64,000 nucleotides of DNA, from NCBI RefSeq assembly GCF_963668215.1, contig NZ_OY764190.1, positions 1,612,001-1,676,000 on the forward strand, read 5' to 3'. This document shows positions 51,301-59,153 of the stretch, one piece after another. The DNA comes from an uncultured Desulfosarcina sp. (GTDB lineage Bacteria > Desulfobacterota > Desulfobacteria > Desulfobacterales > Desulfosarcinaceae). The notes under the pieces are model-generated. The model was not told the DNA's origin and searched no databases. It saw nothing but the letters and a program-made list of their open reading frames with translations. Position 1 is the first letter of the stretch; every line of letters begins with the position of its first letter. The position numbers and the translations under genes were made by a program.

Positions 51301-52122
51301 CTACATGGCCGTAAACGTGCCATGATGCCCCTGCAGCAGAAAATTCACGCCGAAAAAGGTGAACAGCAGAACACCGAATCCGATGATCGCCATGATCGCC
51401 GCCCGTTTCCCGCGCCATCCCACCGTCAGGCGTTCGTGGAGCAGGGCCGCGTAAAAAAGCCAGGTAATGACCGACCAGACCTCCTTGGGGTCCCAGCTCC
51501 AGAAGCGCCCCCAAACGGCCTTGGCGTAGACCACGCCGGTGATCAGGCCGATGGTCACCAGGGAAAAGCCTACGACAATGCAGGCGTAGCCGGCGGTGTC
51601 CAACAAGTCCAGGGACGGCAGCCGGCTGAAAAAGAAACCGCGGGTTTTCCCTTTGATGGCCCGTTCCTGAAGCAGATACAAAATGCCCAGGCCGCAGGCC
51701 AGGGCAAAGGCTGCGTTTCCCAAAAACACGGTAACGATATGGGCCGCCAGCCACCAGCTTTTGAACAGCTGAGGGTTTTGGGCGGCCGCTTTGGGCATCT
51801 GGTAGGCGGCGATCATGGTCAGTGAAATCAACGGCGCCGCATAAATGCCCAGGATTTTAAGTTTATATTTGAATGCAAAGGCCAGAAAGACGACGGCGAT
51901 GGTCCAGGCGGTAAAAGACAGGGTTTCGTGAAGATTGTTGACCGGAAAATGTCCCGCCCGAATCCCGCAGGCCACCAGGGAAACGGTATGCAGACCGACG
52001 CCGACCGTCATCAGTACGGCGGCCAGTTTCTGCAGGCGGTCTTTCTGAAAAAAAAGATAGCCGAAATAACCGGCGCAGCTGAACATGTAAATGATGGTGG
52101 CGATGATGAATACGGGCTCCAT
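51301..52122 (-). CDS. CcsA/CcsB-type cytochrome c assembly (heme-handling) protein
   Basis: 273 residues with eight hydrophobic segments. The tryptophan-rich heme-binding motif is AVWGRFWSWDPKEVWSVITWLFY (about residues 201-223). Histidines likely to be heme ligands occur before and after it (HTVSLVACG, AHIVTVFLG). It is an inner-membrane protein that presents heme for cytochrome c maturation (system II type). It sits between precorrin-2 dehydrogenase and hemA, which is a common gene order. The partner ResB-type gene is not in the window. Confidence 0.88.
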   Translation of the reverse strand: MEPVFIIATIIYMFSCAGYFGYLFFQKDRLQKLAAVLMTVGVGLHTVSLVACGIRAGHFPVNNLHETLSFTAWTIAVVFLAFAFKYKLKILGIYAAPLISLTMIAAYQMPKAAAQNPQLFKSWWLAAHIVTVFLGNAAFALACGLGILYLLQERAIKGKTRGFFFSRLPSLDLLDTAGYACIVVGFSLVTIGLITGVVYAKAVWGRFWSWDPKEVWSVITWLFYAALLHERLTVGWRGKRAAIMAIIGFGVLLFTFFGVNFLLQGHHGTFTAM

Positions 52123-52123
52123 A

Positions 52124-52801
52124 TCACTCTCCGGGCTGTCGATCGGCCGTCATCAATTGATCATAGCGGTAGCCCGGCCCCAGTACCTCCTCCAGCAACC
52201 GGTCGATGCGATCCTTTTCCCCGGTTTTTACCAGTTCCAGCAAATCTCCGGCGATCAGACGTTCGAACAGCGGTTTGTGGGCTTCCGGTTCGTGGGCTTC
52301 GGCCAGCAGTTTCTGGCGGATGGCGCCCATCAGATCCAGCAGTTTGCCATATTCCGGGCCGAACTGGGCTTCGAGGCGCTGACGCATGTGCTTGGCAAAA
52401 GCCGGACTTTTCCCGGCAGTTGAAATCGCCAGCATGAAATCACCGCGCCGGACGATGGCCGGCAGGATGAAATTACAGATTTCCGGACGATCGGCAATGT
52501 TGCACAGCAAACCGATCCGTTCCGCGTCGGCGTGAATTTGCCGGTTGAGGTCTTCGTCGTCGGTAGCGCCAATGACCAGAAATTGGCCTTTTACGTCCGA
52601 TGAGCGATATTCCCGCCGCTCCAGGACAATGGCGCCCTCCTCGGCCAGTCTGTCCAAAGAGGAGGTTGCCTCGGGGCTGACAACGGTAACAATGGCCCCG
52701 CATTTGAGCAGGGTGTCCACTTTGCGGGCGCCCACGCCGCCGCCGCCGACCACCAGGCAGGCCCGCTCACGAATATCGAGATTCACCGGATAATAACGCA
52801 T
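52124..52801 (-). CDS. Precorrin-2 dehydrogenase / sirohydrochlorin ferrochelatase-like
   Basis: 225 residues from ATG 52801 (MRYYPVNLDIRE); an ATG nine bases earlier directly follows the upstream stop and is the alternative. ACLVVGGGGVGARKVDTLL is the NAD-binding site. DDEDLNRQIHADAERIGLLCNIAD and ICNFILPAIVRRGDFMLAISTAGKSPAFAKHMRQRLE match the Met8/CysG N-terminal family. It oxidises precorrin-2 to sirohydrochlorin for siroheme, or for heme by the alternative route known in sulfate reducers. It is one base after the MBL gene. Confidence 0.92.
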   Translation of the reverse strand: MRYYPVNLDIRERACLVVGGGGVGARKVDTLLKCGAIVTVVSPEATSSLDRLAEEGAIVLERREYRSSDVKGQFLVIGATDDEDLNRQIHADAERIGLLCNIADRPEICNFILPAIVRRGDFMLAISTAGKSPAFAKHMRQRLEAQFGPEYGKLLDLMGAIRQKLLAEAHEPEAHKPLFERLIAGDLLELVKTGEKDRIDRLLEEVLGPGYRYDQLMTADRQPGE

Positions 52802-52810
52802 GCTCACCAT

Positions 52811-53587
52811 CTACAAACCAAAAGTCATCAGATCCTGCGCAAGAACAAGCTTGCCATTATAGGTGCTTCGGCATTGATTTTCAATATCGGCGTCCTCGCA
52901 ATCCGGATAAAAGTGGGTCAGCACCAGGCATTTTACACCGGCGGTCTGGGCGATCCGGCCGGCCAGCGACGGCGTGAGGTGGCCATCCACCTTGTGATCG
53001 TCCGGGAACGCCGATTCGCAGATCATCAGATCGGCCTTGTCGGCGATGGTCGCCAGGCTGTCGCAGACATCGGTATCTCCGGAGTAGACCAGCACCTTCC
53101 CGGCGGTGTCGGTAATGCGGAAAGCCAGGCTTTCCGGGCGATGGGCAACGGGCATGGAAGATACCGAAAAAGAGGAAAATGCACGCCGGTCGGGCGCACC
53201 GGTGTCCATTTCAACGACGGTCAGGCGGTCGGGCGGCAACTCGATCCAGTGTTCATAGGCGGATTTCAGCCCTTCGAAAAAGGCTCCGAAACCCTTTCCG
53301 GCGATAATCGTCAGGTGTCGCTGCTGTGGCGGGGGCGATGGGTACTTCAGGCTGAACAGAAACGATACCAGTTCTCCGCAATGGTCCGGATGGAAGTGGC
53401 TGATAAAAAGATGGCTGATGTCGAAAATCGAGGTTCCGGCTTCCAGCAGCCGGCGCATCACCCCGGGTCCGCAGTCAAAAAGCAGGTTTTCTTTTCCGGT
53501 CTGTACCAGAAAGGAGCACGGATTGCGTTTTAAAGAAGGGACGCAGGTTCCCGAGCCCAGGATTGTAATTCGGCTTGAAGCAGTCAC
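52811..53587 (-). CDS. MBL-fold metallo-hydrolase (RNase Z/ElaC-like family)
   Basis: 258 residues from GTG 53587, with AAGGA six bases upstream. An earlier ATG is in frame at 53659 but would add an unlikely N terminus. ITILGSGTCVPSLKRNPCSFLV opens the fold. LFISHFHPDHCGEL is the zinc motif HxHxDH. VLVYSGDTDVCD and CLVLTHFYPDCED are the later metal ligands. It is of the small RNase Z-like / phosphodiesterase type, but no exosite arm is evident, so the substrate is unknown. It is the first gene of the heme cluster transcript. Confidence 0.85.
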   Translation of the reverse strand: MTASSRITILGSGTCVPSLKRNPCSFLVQTGKENLLFDCGPGVMRRLLEAGTSIFDISHLFISHFHPDHCGELVSFLFSLKYPSPPPQQRHLTIIAGKGFGAFFEGLKSAYEHWIELPPDRLTVVEMDTGAPDRRAFSSFSVSSMPVAHRPESLAFRITDTAGKVLVYSGDTDVCDSLATIADKADLMICESAFPDDHKVDGHLTPSLAGRIAQTAGVKCLVLTHFYPDCEDADIENQCRSTYNGKLVLAQDLMTFGL

Positions 53588-53996
53588 AAGAAATCCTTTT
53601 TGTGCAGGGTGTGGACACGTTTCGTCATGGTATGTCGCTCCGGAAAAGATTTCAACCAAAGGATCTCGAAAAACCGATAAAAGAGCAAAAGTTCACAATC
53701 GAATCTTTTCTCCGATGATTCGCTTCAAAGAGAACTCGACGGCGGGATACACGGATGTTTTTCGTGAGTGTTTCATTACCGAACAGTCGTATATCGGTGC
53801 TTGACAACGCTGAATGAGATTTGTTATTTGTGCCGCTACTCGAAAAGTTGTATCAATCCAAAAAATATAACTGGTGCAGCGATTTATCGCCAATCATAAA
53901 GCCGCACCGATGTGCTCTTTTCGCCAGCTGGACCAACGCGGATTCTCACGCTCAAGCACGACCCCGTTCGGCAGGATCGGCCGCAACGCAACCCAT
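53588..53996. other. Divergent gap between the MBL gene and the Fo operon
   Basis: About 410 bases without a convincing gene. It should hold promoters for both sides. On the plus strand TTGACA (53801-53806), 17 bases, TTATTT (53824-53829) is a reasonable sigma-70 promoter for the ATP synthase operon. A 66-codon minus-strand frame inside looks like chance. Confidence 0.5.
53801..53829 (+). promoter_or_regulatory. Possible promoter of the Fo ATP synthase operon
   Basis: TTGACA at 53801-53806, 17-base spacer, TTATTT at 53824-53829. The -35 box is perfect and the -10 matches partly. It is 168 bases before the first gene start. Confidence 0.45.
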
Positions 53997-54293
53997 ATGA
54001 TCGATGGATCGACACGGAAACGCTGTTTGTTCGATTACAAGAAAAACAGGGACTGGGCCGAAAATCTGACCATTGTGATGCAGTTGGGCCTGACCATGGC
54101 CGGCTGTATCGTTTTCTGTTTTTTCGTGGGCCGCGGCCTGGACAGATGGTTGGGTTTCAACGGTGTGTTCACGACGATTTTCATTCTTCTCGGCATCGCC
54201 GGCGGTGCCAACGTCTGCTACCGACAGATCCTTGAAATCACGGAACCGAAAAGCAAGGTGGATCCCGATGAAAACGGCCGCAACGGTTCTTGA
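53997..54293 (+). CDS. AtpZ-like small membrane protein (Fo assembly)
   Basis: 98 residues from ATG 53997, without a clear ribosome site. Two membrane segments (IVMQLGLTMAGCIVFCFFVG, and FTTIFILLGIAGGANVC) flank GLDRWLG, the typical AtpZ/AtpI-like layout (D-x-x-LG between two helices). The C terminus is charged. Such proteins sit first in ATP synthase operons and help c-ring assembly or Mg2+ supply. It overlaps the atpI gene by 26 bases. Confidence 0.75.
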   Translation: MIDGSTRKRCLFDYKKNRDWAENLTIVMQLGLTMAGCIVFCFFVGRGLDRWLGFNGVFTTIFILLGIAGGANVCYRQILEITEPKSKVDPDENGRNGS

Positions 54294-54657
54294 GGTTCAA
54301 AAAAAATATGGATCACGGGCATTGATGCTTTCCATTGGCGTCGGGCTTCTTTTCCTGGCCATGGGTCATAAGGAAATCTGCCGGGGATTGGTGCTGGGTG
54401 GGGTGTTCAGTGCACTCAACTTCGCGCTGATGGGGCAGTTACTGCGCTACCGGCTTCAGGAAAATCGTAAGGCAGCCGTGCGGCGGTCCTTCGTCTCCCT
54501 GCTGCTCCGATACGCGCTTTTGGCCATACCGCTGGTGCTGGCGGTTCAATCCGAACGCTTCAACCTTCCCGCTACAATAGTAGGCATCTTCATGGTTCAG
54601 CTGGTGATCCTGTTGGAACAGGGGTCCCGGTTGATTTTCGTTTCCGTCAAGAACTAA
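54268..54657 (+). CDS. atpI: ATP synthase subunit I (AtpI-like)
   Basis: 129 residues from ATG 54268, inside the end of the preceding gene. Four hydrophobic segments: LMLSIGVGLLFLAMGH, GLVLGGVFSALNFALMG, RYALLAIPLVLAVQ and TIVGIFMVQLVILLEQG. GGVFSALNFALMGQLLRY resembles the AtpI family core. It guides c-ring assembly (family). It is 20 bases before atpB. Confidence 0.75.
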   Translation: MKTAATVLEVQKKYGSRALMLSIGVGLLFLAMGHKEICRGLVLGGVFSALNFALMGQLLRYRLQENRKAAVRRSFVSLLLRYALLAIPLVLAVQSERFNLPATIVGIFMVQLVILLEQGSRLIFVSVKN

Positions 54658-54677
54658 GCCGCGAGGGCGATGGGATA

Positions 54678-55352
54678 ATGGGAGAACTTGGAAGAATTCA
54701 CCAACTGGTCGTAACGGTTTTCGGTTACTCCATGACGTTCAATCTCGAGGTCATTCTCATGACCTGGATCGCATTTACGGTAATTTTCATTTTGGGCTAT
54801 CTGACGGCCCGCAAACGGGGGATGGTGCCCGAGTCCATGCAGGTGTTCGGCGAATTGTTCGTGGCCAACCTGTACAAACTGACTGAAGACGCCCTGGACG
54901 AGGAGATGGCCGAGAAATACGGACCGTTGATCTGCGCCCTGTTTCTGTTTCTGCTGGTGTCTAACTGGCTGGGTATCGTTCCCCATCTGGAAGAACCCAC
55001 CAAGGACCTCAATACGCCGCTCAGCCTTGGCGTGATGGGGTTTGTGATCGCCCATGCGGCCGGAATCCGAAAAAAAGGATTTAGAAATTACGCAAGCGAA
55101 TATTTTCAACCGATTTTTTTCATGGCGCCGCTGAACATCATCGGCGAAATAGCTAAAATCGTCTCCATCTCCTTCCGTCTTTTCGGAAACATCATGGGCG
55201 GTTCGATCATCATTCTGGTGGTGTCCTACCTGACATGGAGCATTGTGCTGCCGCCGTTTCTCTACGCTTTTTTCGGCATGTTCGTGGGCACCATTCAGGC
55301 TTTTGTTTTTACGATGCTAACCGTTGTTTATATCTCGGTTCAGGTGAAATAG
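54678..55352 (+). CDS. atpB: ATP synthase Fo subunit a
   Basis: 224 residues, on the short side for a bacterial a subunit. The helix 5 motif SISFRLFGNIMGGSI carries the essential Arg (R167). The last helix includes VGTIQAFVFTMLTVVYIS. LFLFLLVSNWLGIVPHLEEPTKDLNTPLSLGVMGF is the conserved middle. It lies directly before the four-hairpin proteolipid: the stop TAG is followed at once by the ATG of the next gene. It forms the ion half-channels facing the c ring. Confidence 0.95.
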   Translation: MGELGRIHQLVVTVFGYSMTFNLEVILMTWIAFTVIFILGYLTARKRGMVPESMQVFGELFVANLYKLTEDALDEEMAEKYGPLICALFLFLLVSNWLGIVPHLEEPTKDLNTPLSLGVMGFVIAHAAGIRKKGFRNYASEYFQPIFFMAPLNIIGEIAKIVSISFRLFGNIMGGSIIILVVSYLTWSIVLPPFLYAFFGMFVGTIQAFVFTMLTVVYISVQVK

Positions 55353-56330
55353 ATGATGGAATTCGATGTCCAGGCATGGGTGAAGGTGGCCGCATTTGCC
55401 GGCGGTGGGATTGCCATGGGACTCGGCGCGGTTGGCGCGGCCATCGGCGAAGGCTACACCGCGGCCCAGGCCAATCTGGCCGTCTCCAGGAACCCGAAGC
55501 TTTCCGGCGATATTTTTAAAAACATGCTGGTCGGCCAGGCCGTGGCCGAATCGGCCTCGATCTTCGCGCTGGTCATAGCGATTTTGCTGCTGTTCATGGA
55601 TACGGGCCAACCTACCATGCTCAAGGCGGCGGCCCTGTTCGGGGCCGGGCTGAGCATGGGGTTCGGGGCTATCGGATCGGGCGTCGGATCCGGTTTCCCC
55701 GGCGGCCAGGCCTGTCTGGGCATTTCGCGGCAGCCGGCGGTGACCAGTCGCCTGACCACCAACATGTTGATCGGATCGGCCGTCTGCCAGACCCCGGCCA
55801 TCTTTTCCATGGTCGTGGCCCTGATGCTGCTATTCATGAATTTTTCCCAGGCCCCCCTGCACCCGACCTGGGCCGCTTTGGTGGGAGCGGGCCTGAGCAC
55901 GGGGCTGGCGGCCATCGGGTCGGGGTACGGCGGCGGTATGGCTGCCGGCACGAGCTGTGAGGGGGTTGCCCGGCAGCCGGAGACGGTGGGCAATGTAACC
56001 ACCGTCATGCTGGTCGGTCAGGCCGTGGCCCAGACCCCGTCCATCTTCGGACTGCTGGTGAGCTTCATTCTGATGTTCAAAACCTTTCCCGAGTCCCATC
56101 AACTGCAGGCCGCCATGGCCTTGCTGGGAGCCGGGTTATGCACCGGCCTGGGCGGCATCGGACCGGGGGTGGGCAACGGCATGGCCGCGGAAAGCGCCGT
56201 GCGCTGGGTGGCCAGGAACGTACAAAACGCCGCCGACCTCATGCGGACCATGCTGGTGGGGCAAGCGGTTTCCCAGTCTACCGCCATCTACGCCATGGTG
56301 GTCAGTCTGGTGCTTATTTTTGTAATTTAG
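55353..56330 (+). CDS. Fused c-subunit-like proteolipid with four hairpins (eight membrane helices)
   Basis: 325 residues made of four tandem c-type hairpins with a period near 81 (about 10-83, 90-163, 172-243, 252-325). Each has a Gly-rich first helix and a second helix that includes MLVGQAV or MLIGSAV. The ion carboxylate is present only in hairpin 1 (E66 in GQAVAESAS). The equivalent places are Q146 (SAVCQTP), Q227 (QAVAQTP) and Q308 (QAVSQST). The helix-1 ligand place is E33, S113, G194 and N275. The gene starts on the base after the atpB stop with only a weak ribosome site (AGGTG). An ordinary c gene follows. By analogy with the two-hairpin c1 of Acetobacterium woodii it would join a mixed rotor ring as a minor part. 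No family of four-hairpin F-type c subunits is known to me. Confidence 0.9.
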   Translation: MMEFDVQAWVKVAAFAGGGIAMGLGAVGAAIGEGYTAAQANLAVSRNPKLSGDIFKNMLVGQAVAESASIFALVIAILLLFMDTGQPTMLKAAALFGAGLSMGFGAIGSGVGSGFPGGQACLGISRQPAVTSRLTTNMLIGSAVCQTPAIFSMVVALMLLFMNFSQAPLHPTWAALVGAGLSTGLAAIGSGYGGGMAAGTSCEGVARQPETVGNVTTVMLVGQAVAQTPSIFGLLVSFILMFKTFPESHQLQAAMALLGAGLCTGLGGIGPGVGNGMAAESAVRWVARNVQNAADLMRTMLVGQAVSQSTAIYAMVVSLVLIFVI

Positions 56331-56397
56331 CGTTTCACGTAAAATTCGATATCGATAAAATTCGTTTCAAACAGACCGTTAATCGAGGAGGAAAACC

Positions 56398-56646
56398 ATG
56401 GCCATTGAAGGGGCAGACCTTGTTAAAGCAGCGGCTTTTCTAGGAGCCGGTATTTCCATGGGATTGGGCGCCATCGGCCCCGGTGTGGGCGAGGGCATGG
56501 TGGCCGCCAAGGCGTGCGAAGCCATCGGCAAAAACCCCAAGGAGGCGGGATTGTTGACCCGGACCATGCTGGTGGGGCAGGCGGTGTCCGAATCCACCGG
56601 TATTTATTCTCTGGTAATCGCCCTGCTGCTGCTGTTCGTCGTCTGA
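56398..56646 (+). CDS. atpE: ATP synthase Fo subunit c, sodium-type ion site
   Basis: 82 residues, normal size, from ATG 56398 with a strong AGGAGG upstream. Two helices: AAFLGAGISMGLGAIGPGVGEG and MLVGQAVSESTGIYSLVIALLLLF. The residues at the Na+ site of the Ilyobacter tartaricus ring line up as E32 (Gln there), V63, E65, S66, T67 and Y70. E32 in place of Gln is known from Clostridium paradoxum. Sodium or mixed coupling is therefore likely. The stronger ribosome site compared with the fused proteolipid fits a higher copy number in the ring. Confidence 0.95.
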   Translation: MAIEGADLVKAAAFLGAGISMGLGAIGPGVGEGMVAAKACEAIGKNPKEAGLLTRTMLVGQAVSESTGIYSLVIALLLLFVV

Positions 56647-56804
56647 CGAATCCGGCTCGGCGTTAACCGTTTTTTCGGTCAAAGCACTTTTCGGGTGCCA
56701 GCGGCAACCGTTTAACCCCGATTCGAGCCAATGCGGGCGCGCAACCTTTACCACTGGCCGTCCGGCTGCCCGAAGCGGCGACAGGCCAGCGGAGAACAAC
56801 CGCC

Positions 56805-57260
56805 ATGGAAATTATTGCGACCAACGCCCTGATCAGCATCAATGCGACCTTTGCGATTCAGCTGATCTCCTTTTTAATTTTTCTGTACATCATGAACCGG
56901 ATCATGTTCCGTCCGCTGCGCAGCACCATGGAGCAGCGGGACGACTATATCGACCGGGTCAAGGAAGATATTCGCTCCGGGAAAGAAAAACTGGACCAGC
57001 TGGCCGAGGAGTTGGACGAACAACGCGCCCGGGTGGTCAAAGAAGCGGATAAAATGGCCAAATCGCTGGAATCCGAAGGAGACCGGCAGGCTGCCGAACT
57101 GATCGAGCAGGCCCGCAAGCAAATCGTTGCCTTGCGCAGTGAAACCGAATCCCGGGTCGTCGACCAGGTGAAACAGGCCCGCAAGGCGATTGCCGAAGAG
57201 GTGGAAACCGTCACCGTGGCTGTGATGGAAAAAGTACTGCATCGGAGGCTGTCCTCATGA
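56805..57260 (+). CDS. ATP synthase Fo subunit b'
   Basis: 151 residues. One membrane helix (ATFAIQLISFLIFLYIMNRIMF, about residues 14-35) is followed by a long charged coiled coil with RPLRSTMEQRDDYIDRVKEDI, typical of b/b' stator subunits. It lies 158 bases after atpE (the gap has no gene) and overlaps the next b gene by four bases. The pair b'/b indicates a heterodimeric stalk as in photosynthetic and many anaerobic bacteria. Confidence 0.85.
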   Translation: MEIIATNALISINATFAIQLISFLIFLYIMNRIMFRPLRSTMEQRDDYIDRVKEDIRSGKEKLDQLAEELDEQRARVVKEADKMAKSLESEGDRQAAELIEQARKQIVALRSETESRVVDQVKQARKAIAEEVETVTVAVMEKVLHRRLSS

Positions 57261-57835
57261 AAGCGACCGGATCTTCAGGCGCAGCAGGCGTCGCGATCCT
57301 TTTTATCTGGCTTGGGCTGCTTTTCTTCCCCGAATCCGCCTTGGCCGGCGATCCCGCTTGGCGGCCAACCTATGACATCGTGCTGCGATGGGTGAATTTC
57401 GTTATTCTGGTGGCGGTGATCGTCAAATACTCCCGTGATCCGATCAAGGACTTTCTGAAGCTTCAAAAGCAAGACGTGGTTTCGCAAATTGCTGCGCTGG
57501 ACAGCGAGAAGTCTCGCATTATCGGGGAGATCAAGGAAGTCAGGAAACAAGGGGAAGTCAACCGGATTCGCCTTCAGGAGATGAAAGATCGCCTGATCGC
57601 CCAGGGGGAAACCCGCAAGCAGGAACTCGTCAACCAGGCCAAGCAGCAAAGCGCGATCATGCTGGAAGATACCCGGCGCAAGCTGGAAAACCGGGTTGTC
57701 CAGGCCAAGGCCGCCCTTAAGCTGGAATTGCTGGACATGGCCATCGAGCAGGCCATGATCCAACTCCCGGGTGCCCTCACCGATGGAGACAATCAAAGGC
57801 TCCTTGACGATTATATGAAAAGCCTGGACGCTTGA
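57257..57835 (+). CDS. atpF: ATP synthase Fo subunit b
   Basis: 192 residues. The N terminus has a hydrophobic segment (VAILFIWLGLLFFPESALA) that looks like a cleavable signal or first helix, then the membrane helix IVLRWVNFVILVAVIVKY. KDFLKLQKQDVVSQIAALDSEKSRIIGEIKEVRKQ begins the coiled coil. The extra N-terminal segment is common in b subunits of Desulfobacterota. No delta, alpha, gamma, beta or epsilon gene follows, so F1 must be encoded elsewhere. Confidence 0.88.
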   Translation: MKATGSSGAAGVAILFIWLGLLFFPESALAGDPAWRPTYDIVLRWVNFVILVAVIVKYSRDPIKDFLKLQKQDVVSQIAALDSEKSRIIGEIKEVRKQGEVNRIRLQEMKDRLIAQGETRKQELVNQAKQQSAIMLEDTRRKLENRVVQAKAALKLELLDMAIEQAMIQLPGALTDGDNQRLLDDYMKSLDA

Positions 57836-57882
57836 CGGCCTGTTACACATTACGTCCCCAGGTGGCTTGCCATTTTGTTGCT

Positions 57883-57929
57883 TGACGACCGGCCCCGATT
57901 TGCATTAGGGAAACTTGGTCGTCATTTTT
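57883..57929 (+). terminator. Intrinsic terminator after the Fo operon
   Basis: TGACGACC 57883-57890 pairs with GGTCGTCA 57917-57924, then TTTTT. It ends the Fo transcript right after the b gene, which supports an Fo-only operon. Confidence 0.7.
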
Positions 57930-57981
57930 CTTAACAAATAAGATTCAATTTCCGCATCGCGGACAGAATGGGACGATTGCC

Positions 57982-58683
57982 ATGGAAAAAAACACCTCCA
58001 TCGAAACATTTATCAAAGATCAAATCGAAAGGTGGAAAACCCAGACCCAGACTCACATACCGGTCATCACGATTTCCTCCCAGCCGGGCAGCGGTGGACG
58101 GGTGATTGCCAAGGGGCTGGCCAAACGGCTTGGCATCGACCTGTTCGACCGGGACATTGTCAAGGAAATTGCCGAAAGCGCTCATATCAGCGGCGCCGTC
58201 ATCGAAACCATGGAAAAGGAGCGTCTTTCAGGTGTCAAGGATTTCATCTCTTCTTTGGTGAACGACCGCTACTTGTGGCCCGGCGTCTATCTGGATCATC
58301 TGATGAAAGTGGTCGCTGCCATCGCCAGCCACGGCAATGCGGTCATCGTGGGCCGCGGGGCCAATTTTCTGATTCCGGAAAAAGAGCGAATGAGCATTCG
58401 TGTGATTGCGCCCTTTCGAGTTCGGGTGCAAAACGTGGCCAAAACCTTTGGGGTCACCAGGGAAGAGGCCAAACGGCGGGTCATCCATCGTGAGAACCGA
58501 AGATCTGCCTTTATTCGACAGTCCTTCAATGCGGACGTTGCCGATCCCAACAACTATGATCTGGTCATCAACACCGGCCGGGGCGATATCGATGCGGCCA
58601 TCGGAGCAGTGATCGGCATGGTGGTGGGCTGCAAGGAGGTCGTTGTCAAAAAACCGCCGGCCAAAGCAGCCGGAAAAAAATAA
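57982..58683 (+). CDS. Cytidylate kinase-like family protein
   Basis: 233 residues from ATG 57982. VITISSQPGSGGRVIAKGLAKRLGIDLFDRDIVKEIAE is the P-loop and following helix of the cytidylate-kinase-like (AAA_26) family. AVIVGRGANFLIPEKERMSIRVIAPFRVRVQNV and NAD-x-ADPNNYDLVINTGRGDID are also family features. The C terminus is Lys/Ala-rich. True CMP kinases differ, and the substrate of this family is not known. It stands alone between two terminators. Confidence 0.85.
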   Translation: MEKNTSIETFIKDQIERWKTQTQTHIPVITISSQPGSGGRVIAKGLAKRLGIDLFDRDIVKEIAESAHISGAVIETMEKERLSGVKDFISSLVNDRYLWPGVYLDHLMKVVAAIASHGNAVIVGRGANFLIPEKERMSIRVIAPFRVRVQNVAKTFGVTREEAKRRVIHRENRRSAFIRQSFNADVADPNNYDLVINTGRGDIDAAIGAVIGMVVGCKEVVVKKPPAKAAGKK

Positions 58684-58712
58684 TCGCTTCTCGACGAAGC
58701 GCTCGCTGAATC

Positions 58713-58764
58713 AAAAAACGACCGTACCGGTAATTTTCAAATAGCCGATCCGGTCGTTTTTTTT
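58713..58764 (+). terminator. Intrinsic terminator after the kinase-like gene
   Basis: AACGACCG 58717-58724 pairs with CGGTCGTT 58751-58758, preceded by an A run and followed by eight T. Inner CCGG/CCGG-like pairing adds stability. Confidence 0.85.
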
Positions 58765-59153
58765 GCGGCCGATCTTTGGGCGAGCCTTCCATTTGCGGCA
58801 CACCTTTTCCCATTTTTTACCCCTCCTTTTTCTGAATTTAATTTATAAAAAATCGTTAAACCAATTATTGCTAAATCCATAAAAATCTGTATTTATTTCA
58901 AATTTCGTCAACTAGTTTGACATTGACCGCCGATTGAATTAAAGGAAATGGCTCTTTGGATCAGATACCCCTGGTGCACATAAAAACTCGCTTCCTCGAA
59001 CACGATTATTTGTAACATCGGCGATACGACAAGTCGGAAAGCAGCGGCGACCGAATGCCATCGTATCTGTATACAGGTATACTTGCCGGGAGAATGAAAA
59101 AGAAAATGCGCATGGGCTGCTTGAAATCAGTCCGTAAGTGAAAAGGATAGCCT
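58765..59153. other. Gap before the ArsB/NhaD-type gene, with a palindrome
   Basis: About 390 bases without a gene. It is AT-rich around 58820-58920. A perfect palindrome CTGTATACAG lies at 59068-59077, followed by a second GTATAC, 77 bases before the transporter start. It could be an operator for the two-gene unit that follows. No clear -35/-10 pair was found. Confidence 0.4.

Noticed and set aside
53693..53893. 66-codon minus-strand frame in the gap before the Fo operon
   Set aside because: No ribosome site or family resemblance, and it lies where promoters are expected.
59068..59077. CTGTATACAG as a LexA-type site
   Set aside because: LexA boxes of the CTG-N10-CAG kind need a longer spacer. 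Only a generic palindrome can be claimed.
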